Positions 45,301 to 56,500 of a stretch of 64,000 nt of DNA are shown here, in pieces; within the stretch, counting starts at the first letter, position 1, and the number at the start of each line of letters is the position of its first letter. The notes beneath the pieces are model-generated. The model saw nothing but the letters and a program-made list of their open reading frames with translations, ran no database searches and was not told the origin of the DNA. This DNA is from Diphasiastrum complanatum (taxonomy: Eukaryota; Streptophyta; Lycopodiopsida; Lycopodiales; Lycopodiaceae). Position numbers and translations under genes: made by a program. The DNA lies in the NCBI GenBank assembly GCA_029204225.1, contig CM055102.1, positions 29,545,632 through 29,609,631 of the forward strand, in the 5' to 3' direction.

Positions 45301-48300
45301 AGCGCCCGAAGAAGAGCTGAAAAGAAGGTCAATGAGACATTTCCCTTCAGAATCATCATGGGAACGTTTCTTACGGCGGAGAGCACGATGGTAGGAGCGT
45401 CGGGAAGATCGAAGCAGATGTGGGACATGGATGCGTGAGTGGGTTACTGACTGATGGAGAGAGCGGCACTCAGTATCGTACCAAGGAGGGTGTAGTGGTC
45501 AAGGTGTGCGTCGGGTCTTTCTGGGGGGGGTTTTGTGGGGAGGGTTAATGATGCAGCCGTGTGGAGAGAGGTGGTGAGGAAATCAGCCTGGGTGTCGACT
45601 GGACTGTCATGAGGAAAGGAGTGTAAAAGTGAAGCTAAGGACTATCGGTATAGCGACATGTGAGTGGGGTCGAATTGATGTTGTGGGCCTTTTGCCCCCT
45701 TGACCTCTCTTCCAAAATGGTGGCTGAGATGACGGAGGAGATGGGGGCGCTAGGCTTGGTGCCTTTCTGCACGACTGCTGCCCATGAATCTTTGTGCTGC
45801 TCGATTTTGCTCTCAAGCTCCCTTATCATGGTGGTGGTCAAGTCCGAGGCTGCAACTTGCTTAGTGTTGATCACCTGCTCTAAAGAAGCGACTTTGGACT
45901 GCAACACATTTTTTTCCTTGAGCAAGGAGACCACTATTCCTTTCAGTTGTGACAGTTCATGCTTCAAAAGCTGGAAATCGGCCTTCATTTGGTCAGCCTC
46001 CCAGGAGGAAAATAGTTCAGTTGATTTGGAAGGAGTGTATGGGATGGGTACCGGTACCGCAGATGGGGGTGTGGGTTCTTGGAGAGTGGGGATAATGGAG
46101 GGGACAGTGGACAGCCTTGCTTGACACCAACATTGCTACGGATGGGAGAAGACAAATCAATACCCAACCGAATACGTGCTAAAACTCTCTCATACAGAGC
46201 AACCACTTTCGCGAGAATAGAGTCGAAAAAGCTCATATGCTTTGCCTCCTCAATGATAGTACGTAGGGTGAGGACATGATCAAGAGTGCGGGAAGCCAGC
46301 CTGGCAGTCGCATACAATAGTCGAGAATCTGCCTCAGCCATAACGAAGTTCTGGAGAATAGTGGCGTACAACTTGGCCATGGTATGACCAATCATAATAG
46401 TGCGATAGTTGTGGACATTCATGGAAATCGCCTACTTTAAGAATGGGGTGAAGGGGATTGGTGGCCCAAGGTATGGGGAAACCATCAACGACAGAGCGGT
46501 TGAAACAGTGGGCCAAGAAAGGGGAGGCGAGTTTGGCAACTGGTTTGAGGAGCTCGACTGAAAGGACGTCAATGTCAAACGTACGATTGTTCTTGAGTTT
46601 GCAGATGGTGGCTTCAACCACGTCAAGAGCAAAGAGGTCACAGTGGGTAGGACGAGAAGAAAGAGAGATGGAGGGGTGAGCAGTTGTATATAGGTTGGTT
46701 ACATAGTCAACCAAGGATTGAAGAGGGATGGGTGCAATGGATAGGGGCTTATGAAGAAAGATCTTCCAAAAAGTAGTCGAGGAAGCAGAGTAGAGGGAGC
46801 GAAGGAGGTAGGAGGAACGGGAAGAAACGTAGGCCACTTTCTTTTTGCGGAGAAGGGAACGAAGCTGCTTTTCCGCAGAAAAAGCAAGTGTAGAATTGGA
46901 GAATTTGAGGAACTTGACATATTTCTAGAAGAAAGAACAATCGTTGTCATACCATTTATTATGGGTACGACGATGAGAAGAGAAGCGGCGAGGGGGCGCA
47001 ATGGCATGAGCGGCGGTAGTCAGGGCATGTGTCAAAAAGGAGGCTTGGGTAGTGACATCAGAGGAGGAAGGAAAGTGGTCCAGAAGACGAGAGATGTGGG
47101 CAACATAGGCCTAGAATTGATGAGGAAGTATACGATAGCGGGTGGGTCGAACAAAGGGGAGACGGACTTGGCGTTGGGGAGAAGGAGAGGTAGAGCAGAG
47201 AGTGATCAGCGAGCACCTGGGTAGAGATTGTGAAGGATGCCAGGCGGGGCAATAAAGCAAGAGATGCAATGACATAGTCCACTACGCTATGACCACCACC
47301 AAATGGGTGGCAAGAATATGCAGAGGAGGATGGCCACTGAAGAAGACCGTTAAGGATAGTAAGACCATGTGCTTGAGCCAACCTCATAAGTTGGTCCCCA
47401 AAAAGCATAATCGTCGCTGATGAGTCTTGAGAATAACATGCATAAGAGGTATCCAACGGATCAAGAGAGAGTGTGTCAGCATAGAACTCAGTCTGGTGAG
47501 CGGCTGTGCGCGCGTTAAAGTCCCCTGCAAGCAATATGTAACCCTGTAGAGAGATTCTAGCAACGCCGTCAGAAAGGGCCTGAAAAGGATCACCTCCCAA
47601 ATCCATAAAGACTGAAGTGTGGGGAGCAAAGTAGCACACTGCAACAAACAAGCCCTAGTCCAGGCCCAAGAAAGATGCAGTAATCTAAAGCCACAAGTAC
47701 CTGCCATAAGTATCCTGAGACACCAACCGAATAAAAGGAGTATACACCGAACCGTACAAACATGCAACTCCACCAGAGGCCCGAAGTATCCTACCCTGTA
47801 GCATAGGTCGTGGAGCAGAAATCCACTGAAAACCAGAAATGTACGAAAGTGGGTGTGTGGAAGAATCATATGTCTCTGCAAAAAGTAGAAAATCAGTCGA
47901 ACACATATAGGTGTCAAGATCAGCCATTGTAGAAGAGGCGGAGAGGCCGCCGCAGTTCCAAAAACCGAATGTGACGGTAGCCGAGGCTCTGAGTTGCAGT
48001 GGATCGCGATCCGCTGCAAAAACGTTTCGGATCGTGCGATCCGGAACGTCAGCGATCCGCAACCCGGATCGCAATTTTTTTTTTTTTTTGGTGGAAAAAG
48101 GAGTAATGGCCCATTTTTTTTTTTTTGAGTTTAATACTAACTAAACCGTAATTGAATGGTGGACATGCTTTTCCAATAGATATCAGAAATCAATTTTGAA
48201 ATGGTGTTTTGATGCCAATGGTTTGCAGATCTACTGATAAAAAAAACGATAGAAAGAGTTAGAAGGAGCCTTCCTTAGACTAGCGGGAATTGTATACTTC

Positions 48301-50084
48301 TTGTGGAATAGCTGAAACCATCTACTGATGTCCAAATTTTTGAAACCATATGAAAATGCAGCCAATTTTCTTAAACCATCTATTGATGTCCAGATTTCTA
48401 ATCAATGTAGCCTGCAGCCATCTGCATAACAATTGCTTTTTTGATATCCTTTCACATGATACCCATATTGGCAACTACACAAAAAAAAAAATTGCGTTCC
48501 GAAAAACCCTAATGGGAAATCCCGGATTGCGTTCCAAAACGCGTTTCGGAACGCGGACTGCAACTTTGTCGGGGCTATCGGGCTGCTCCTATGCCCGAGT
48601 ACCCCAACTTCCTATTGACGCTTGGAGAAAAAGCGAGGGTTGTCATTTGTGAATACCACTCAGATCCTGAACCCAGTACATCTTCACCCAAGTGTTACAC
48701 TATGGACGCGCTGACAGAATCGGTAGGCATGGTGGATGCAATTTCCAAAGTACGAAGACGTTTGCGAGAGCCTGTAGACAAAAACTTCTTAGCACGCTTT
48801 GTGTGCAAGACAAAGCCGAGGCAGGCAAAACGAAGCCGTAGGATGATTTGCTGGAGATAGATCAGAGAGGTAGCAAAACCCTAATCAAGCAATTTTACGA
48901 AAATGAGCGTAACTTTTTCATACGAAGTCCGATTGACCCGTAAATTGATTCAGATCGAAGGCAAGACAGAGCACTACGCAGTCGTCAGCCTGTCCTTGCA
49001 GTACGGTACGTATCTGTATGTACTGTACGGATTTTATAGATTGCGATAATTTTGAGAGGCAAACTCTTGCAATAAGTACCCAGTATGATCCTAGAACCAT
49101 AGTTGTAGCGAATCGCGATTTGAACCCAGAATCATGCAAAAAAAAAATATTGGAAAAATAGCTTATGGCTGAAACTTTTTTAGGGGACAATGGTCAAACC
49201 AGCGTTTTGCCTCCTAGAAGTGTAGTAGATAGGGCACAAACAGATCTTATTTTCAATAGCTATTTGGTTGTTATTTGCTCTGGTTCTCAGTAAATGTCAA
49301 TGCTACAATTTGGGCTAAATATTGGGCCCTTATCGGCGCGCATTTGGACCCCTATTTTTAGTTGCCCCCCTGCTACTGTCGTCGGGGGGGTGAAGCAAAA
49401 AGCGAGGTACAATTGCTCTACAGTTCTCTGTCGGTGTCCCACTGGAACCATCTGTGATCGTAACAAACAGGCTAGAGGTTAGGTTTTAATTTTTATCCTT
49501 GACAAAACCCAACTTGGATTAATGCACCTAAACTGGACCATCCTGCACTTGAAACAGTCGGCAAACTACACAGTAATAATGCTCTTAATCAAAGCTTTTA
49601 TCTGATACCCATATTGCCCAAAAACAATTTCAAAAAATAGGTTACTTTGACCCAAAAAGGTTGAGATTTGTGTAACCATGGGGTAGGTTTATTATTTACA
49701 CCATGTTAAGATAGTTCTAGTTAAGTTGGACCCAATTTTGGTCTAGTGGTAACTCGTGGATCCAAGTAAAGTCTAATTATGTTAAGGGACCCTATCTTGA
49801 CTTTTGGGAGTGCCCTATAATTAGTAGTGAGTTTGGAAGAGTCTAGGCCCTTGGAAGGCCTATTTATATGTACTCATTGTTCATTTGTAAATCATTTCCT
49901 TTCAAGCATTGCTGCTACTTTCTCTCTCCTTGAGGGCGCCTAACCCTCTCCCGCTTCTTCTTCTTCTTCTTCTTCTTGTTGTATATGGAGATTGAATGTT
50001 AGAAAGATCTTGGCACTTTGATTTCCTACAATCTACTTGTGAAAGAGGGGGGGGTTACAAGCCTCACAATTCTTCCACAACCAC

Positions 50085-50138
<54 letters not shown>

Positions 50139-53100
50139 CATCAGCCAACCTACATTTTGGTTTGATTCACTCCATCATCATCTAACTCACTGTTACTCGA
50201 CCACTCATCCTCACCCACTCTACATCACCACTATGTTATCATTTCCCCACTACTATTAACCCATCAACCTCTCGACGCTGGGGCATCAGACCTTCACACA
50301 ACCTTCAAAGTTGTTGAGTATAGCTTCAACCCATCCTTCACGTTTGTTCAACGTTCAACTTCCTAAATTTGCACTTCACTCAGCCTTCAACTGTATCATA
50401 ACATCAACTTGACATCCGTAAAGTAAATGTTGCACAATAACTTAAATGAAGCCCAAGTTTATCCATTTAAACGTTAATACCTAAACTATGCTGTTCAGAC
50501 TTAAGCTTTGCTTAAGCAAAAACTTAGATACTTGACTAACCCGTACTAAACTTTGAATCTAGACTAGTCTTTATGTAACCTATAGCGCCCTCACCCCTTC
50601 TGAAATTTTGTTGAAAAATTATACTTGGATGTGAATATTATACTTCTGCAACTGTCACCCAAGTTTCCTAGCAGCTACCGTTTTTGCTATCCCTTTTGCA
50701 TGCTATATCCAACACTTCAACCGCATCCATAAACTACCTACTAAAGTTTTGCCAATTTTGCAAGCTTATTGAAAATGATCTACGTTCATGAGATTCGTAT
50801 ACATCCTGGCAGTGAGCCCAAAACAACACTTCACACTTTTTGAGGCCTCTATAATTCCGAAGCTCAAGAGGTATGACCATTAAAAAGAAAACAACAAACA
50901 GCAGTACCAAGTCCACAAAGCATATAACAGTAGCTCCAATAGTTAAAGTTTTCGTATCATTTTTTTGCTACTGTATAGCCCACATTGAGGCCATGTTTCT
51001 CAGTTGGCGAGCATTATAGACAAACAAATCCATTCTTCTCTATATACATGATCGCAGCTACTTTTGGGACTGGAAATCTGCCTAAGTGATCAGCAGTCTT
51101 TGTCTTTCCTTAAGTTTTCTTACTTGGAAAAAACTTTGTGAATGCTATTTTTGTACTTCATTTCATGCCAATGTCTATGGTATTTTGATTTTATGGCAAA
51201 TTGTGTTGATCTTAATCGAGAGAATTTCGTGGCAGCCAGAATATCAATACATTGGAGGGAAAGGCGAATATTTAAGACATTGAAAAGAATATCAATAGGA
51301 TGCCAACAAACTAGCTTGCTGCTACAACCATTTTCAAAGAAAACATCTAATCATATTCATGTGCCAACATGTGCACCTTTTGGTTGGTGGATGAATCAAG
51401 TAGCAAGGGGAGTAAAGCATCAAGGCATGCAAGTCGCTCAGAAACCCCACCAACCCATAATAGCTCAAGAATTTCCTGCAACCAGTAATGCACCATTAAA
51501 AAATGAGGATTTATAGTGCTCCCTCTAAGCATACATATGTCATTGTTCACCAGCCACAACAAAGAAAGAAATGCTACTAAAAACACAATCACAAAATATA
51601 AATCATCAAAAGATATTGAAAGATGGCAGGATTAATTGGCTTGACCAAGATTGAGTGGAGATGAGAGAAAACAACTACAAAGAAAGAGGTATATTCGCTA
51701 TATTAACTCCACAAGGGTTGTTCCCAACTACAATCTATCTTAACATACGAAAGTCAAAGAGAGTGTAAAAAAATCTCTATAAATCAAGCTGATACTCCTT
51801 TTCAATTTCAAATATCCATGAAGATAATAGATTGGCAAGGCATTTGTACCATTGATCCTTGGTTGATCCATAGCACAAAAAAATGCTCGGTTTTGGAATA
51901 CAAATTATCATTTAAGTCCCCAAAATGGACAAGTAGTAAATGAAACTATTTGACAATGCTACAAAAGAGAATTATCCTATAGTCCTTATATAGAAATCAT
52001 TCAGCACACAAATAAAAATGTTGTGAAAGATATATTTGGAGCATTCCATTTTTTTTTTTTAAATCCTGATATTCCTACTTCATATTAGGCTCCCTTAACC
52101 TTACTGTTTTAGGGTGAATTAAGTCCCAAGTTTGTGAGCAATCCATTTTAAGCCTTACATGATTGAGTTATAAGCAAAACCAAAACATACAAAGTGAGAC
52201 GATAGCGGAGACAAAGACAGCTTCACTAAAATTCAGAATATGATTGTATATGATTCAAGGTTGTGTTGGATTGATCTTAAGCTACATTTTGTTCTAAGGA
52301 CTAATCCCTAGAATAATCAGCCACTAATAATGAGGTCAACTAGACTATTTATGATATGTGAGGCCTGAATTGGGGTAACATACACGATTCCTAGTTAGGG
52401 GCAAACAACAGCACAATAGTGACTAAATGACAATAAATGTCAAATGTGCAATCTTCCAAAAAGCTCAAATATGCTCTCTAATAACAAAAATAACTCTAGC
52501 TAGTAAATGCTTCAAAAAGGCACAAATCTAATTTCCCCTGCAAAATGCTTTTTACTTGCCTCACAAGTATACCAAGTTATGAATATATCAACAAAAAAAT
52601 ATTAGGCTTGGTGGCACTAAAATAGAACAACAATTTGTCAAATGAGCATCAATCTCCAACTAAGACTCAAAGACAATCAACGACAGATTGGTTGTAGACC
52701 TTCCTACAAAGGAACACTAACACAACGTCCTCCCTTGAACAGGCTCTCAATCCCTATAGTCATCAACTACCAAAACAAGGAGACAATGTTTGTACTCTTT
52801 ATGTTACATCTGTCATCACTAGCTAACTGCGGTTAGTAAATGTCTAGCCTCGAGTTAAAAGACATGCAGCAAAGTTAGGCTCTAACTGGTGGTTAACCCT
52901 CAGGGTCAATTATTGTGAGTGTGAGGGTACTACCACATGGTTGATGAATAGCACACCTTGTTCAACATGTTGTACAAAAAGAGTTGGTGGGTTAGTACAC
53001 TAAGAGCCTTAAGATCATTCAGGTGTAGCCCCAATAGGAGAGCACACTATTGTAGTGTACTCGAGCTTTGTAGTTACCTTTTTGCCCTACTTTGCTACTC

Positions 53101-53455
53101 GCTCCTCATTGCATTGTCACTTTATATCTCTTAAAGCTGTATTTTTATATGGATTCTAATTCAGCTACAAAATTCTCATTGAAAACCATCTTACTTATCA
53201 GACATGTTGAGATAAATGAACTATAAAACTTCAAGTAATTGAATATGAATACAGTATATTGATGTTAAGTCTAAGATAGTATGCCACATAAAATAGGTGT
53301 AAGAACTTAGTTTCATAAGAAAAGCTTTTGAATGTAGATTTTAACTTGCAATATGCAAAGTATGAATCCTTGAATTTTTGTAAAGTGTGACTTCTAGGGG
53401 TTACAAAAAGGACATTCAATTATCCAGGTTAGATACAACTATAGCACTAGTAAAT

Positions 53456-53505
<50 letters not shown>

Positions 53506-56500
53506 CCCCCAAAGTCATTTATGAAATCTACTACAAATTAAAAGCATGAGACACATAGAAACAAGTTGAGAATTTAAAAACCTTCACTCCCATGTGTTGA
53601 GAAGCAAGAGTTCTACTTGAAGCATCTAGAAGGCAGCATCCCTCCAAGACTCTTAAAGCAAGAACAATTTCCCCAATTGTTGGAGGCATCAAAACCTTTG
53701 GTGGCTCTGTACATGAAATTGGATCTGGAGGTACAATTGGAGTCGTCTTTGGAGGGGACAATGTATGATGGAACAACGTTGGCACGACTGTTAAACACCA
53801 ATGGGGCAAGGTGCATTAAAATTGAAAATCTTGCCACCATAATAGAAGACACAATCGAATGACACAACATTGTAACTAAGACATAAGTGCCATTACTACA
53901 TTAACAAGCATAGTCAACAAACTTTTCAAAACTTAATCTCTAGAACGGAAATTCAACCTTTCTAATAAAAAGAACATTTTCATACTTCTACCAAAACCTT
54001 ATTTGCATTCTTGCTACAATTGTTATGATTTGCAATGGTCGACTTAGTTGTAGGAAAATGAATGATCTATTGAAAAAGTTCATGCTCATTAAGAAATATT
54101 TACTTGTTAAAAAATAAACACTTTAATATATTTTACCAATCAACTAGTTTTCAAGTGCTTAAATAAGTCATATAAAAATAGAACAAATAATGTCAAGTCC
54201 AAGATAGTATTTAACATAAAAAAAGACATGCAATCTCTAACTCTATTCAGTCCACCCACCAAGTACTAGACTTTATCATGTACAGCAAAACGTATATTAT
54301 ACAACATCCTTGCTCAAATTATCAACACAAGAGAGTAAGTACAGTCACCCAGATAAGATAGACACATATCAACTTTCGTACGTTTATTCAAAGATCAACA
54401 TGATGAGCTTCTATTACTTCTTTAGAGGTAAAGTACAAACACAACTATTATCGAAACAACAAGAGCTATAATAGAACTGGAGGAAATGTAATGACAGGAA
54501 ATGCAACTGCATTGATCAAATGAATGATAAAATGCCCAGCTGCAATAGGAAGTGCTCATATGAAGTTGAAACTCACAAACTAGGAATGAATGCTAACTCG
54601 TTTTTCCAATAATTAGCCTCTAACAATGAGGCACTTAGGCCTCTTAATAATGTCTACATGCCCAATTAGGTCCGAGTCTGCAAGTTACTAATTAGCACCC
54701 AATAATAGCACATAATCAACACAAGTTTCTAACAGTAAATGATAGTCCCAAATGCCCAAACCATATGGTCCTAACACCAAAGAATGTCAGATTAAAGCAT
54801 GGGGGGCCCAGGCCCAACTTCCAAGTAGTTATCCAAACTATACCTGTAGCTCTCTCCCCTTGTCAAAAAGACAATATCCCTATAGTAGTTAATGTAATGA
54901 ATGAAGTGTGAATACATTGTCAATAACAAACATTATATCAAAGGAACATAATGCCATAAGATGTGGAGGCCGCAGCAGTGAAGATGTTGATGTCACAAAA
55001 AGAAAGAAGCCAAAGAAGGAACAATTGTTGAGCCCGTAAAAGCAATATGAGGATGCTACTTTATATTGACGTTGATATGCAAAATAATGACATTGCTCGC
55101 TGACAACAAAGAGGAGAGTTGCATATGGGGCAAAATGAGAATATGCCATGGAATGTGTTAAGGAGCTGGCAGAATTTAGATGCCAAAGTGGAGTTGCAAC
55201 ACGAAAAGAAATCCTAATATCTGAAAAGATGGTCAATGATGATATAAAGATTCTATCAAGCTCTACAGATGGACCAATAATGCTTGCTCAAAACATAATT
55301 GATCCCAATCTTGCAGAGTGTACCAAATCCCATATTCAGCTTGTGTGAAAGGAGCTTGTCTACTGTATCAAATGAAAAGTACTGCAAGTTAGACGTGTAT
55401 TCCATGGTTGCCATGCAAAATAGACGTGAACTCCTTAACATTACCTATAATTGTCATATAATTGTCGAAAGATCGACAAAATTGATAATGCATAAACGTG
55501 ATAACACCAAAAATTGGTGGCATCTCTGTTCCTTGTTGCAGCAACAAGGAATAGAGATGCCACCAAATTGTAATTCTGAAGGTCTTTTTGTTGGATAAAC
55601 ACTGAAACAACCTTCCAAAGGATTGTCTTCTGAAAATACAAGCAACCTATATAGTTTGATATAGATACTTCCACCTGAGGTACCAGATTATCATAGATAA
55701 CTTCTTCCTTAACATGGCTACATTCAACCGTATGGTAAGAGAAGGAGGCAATGGCTAATAATAGCTGAAGCCTTTTCACCAACCCAACAATATAAAGTTA
55801 TAAGAGAAATCTGTATCAAAAGGAATGGTGACAGTACAGCCTCACTTTCCCTTCTAACATTTTGTAGAATTGGTATTAAATTTAGTTCCACTGTGTCTAC
55901 TCATATATGACGTAAGTCCTTTTACACCTATTGTTGTTCTAGCTCACAGCTATAGTATGCACCTCAAGATTACCAAGAGACAGTTCCAATTGCGCAATTA
56001 TAAGCCAAGATAGTTAACCTGGCACAAGCTCCATAATATGTGAAGCCATAGCAAATCTTTACAAAGCTACAAATGAGTTTATACAAAAATTACAAAACCA
56101 AACATTGCTCGAGAGGACAATCAATCACATCATGGATATTGCAAACAAAACTCAAGGTTGACTGGTCATTTACTAATGATTACTTCATACATCTCTAATT
56201 TTGTGAAAATGATATTGACTCAAAAGGATGGCACACTTGTCCATCTTTCCACAATGAAAAATGACTATGAGCTGAGAACATTTCACACCACAAAGGAGGA
56301 CGTCATGCCAACCATCCTTGTAAAGATTTCCAATTTCCACATTGAAGGAGCACAAAATGATGGAAGTTTGGGTATAAAAATCATGGCATTTTCAGTGTAT
56401 AAGCAGCTCACCCACTTAATTGAAGATTGGGTATAAATTGGCAATTTATTTGAAATTGGATTTGTTGAGTATGGAGAATATGGAGAACATGTCTGAGGCA

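Larger units (their letters stand above)
42880..46075 (-). mobile_element. LINE (non-LTR) retrotransposon relic 1: ORF1 plus RT, endonuclease missing
   Basis: Minus-strand order: a coiled-coil ORF1 (46075-45635), a short gap, then RT and the C-terminal cysteine-rich segment (about 45500-43070). The endonuclease domain that normally opens ORF2 is absent; only about 130 bp separate ORF1 from the post-endonuclease region. Two frameshifts (about 44350 and 43800) break ORF2. A poly(A) tail at the 3' end was not recognised with certainty near 42880. Confidence 0.8.
46000..48074 (-). mobile_element. LINE retrotransposon relic 2: endonuclease plus truncated RT
   Basis: Minus strand, directly upstream of relic 1. 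The endonuclease domain occupies 48074-47058, then a linker, then RT from about 46700 to 46060. RT lacks the block with the catalytic Asp (see findings) and ends just after GVKQGCPLSP, where the ORF1 region of relic 1 begins. Frames change at about 47660, 47000 and 46400. It belongs to the same clade as relic 1 (shared NYRTIMIGHxxAKLYxTIL) but is clearly a different copy. Confidence 0.8.
40476..51376 (-). other. intron 3 of the Cdc14/SIN-like gene (10.9 kb)
   Basis: The largest intron; starts GTGCAC and ends AAACAG in minus-strand sense. About 7 kb of it is made of copia relic H and two LINE relics, all transcribed in the same sense as the gene. It also holds dispersed GGATCGC-type repeats, a possible solo LTR near 49.7 kb and a (GA)n tract. 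Confidence 0.8.

Noticed and set aside
45660-47224. Plus-strand frames of 154 and 157 codons over the LINE relics
   Set aside because: Antisense of LINE ORF1/RT/endonuclease regions with recognisable minus-strand motifs.
48591-48860. 89-codon plus-strand frame with an Arg-rich end
   Set aside because: Begins inside the GGATTGC-type repeat; no homologue recognised and no splice-compatible partners.
53617-53862. 81-codon plus-strand frame over the Cdc14/SIN-like exon 2
   Set aside because: Antisense shadow of the exon; the minus-strand reading matches the gene family and has matching splice borders, the plus-strand one does not.
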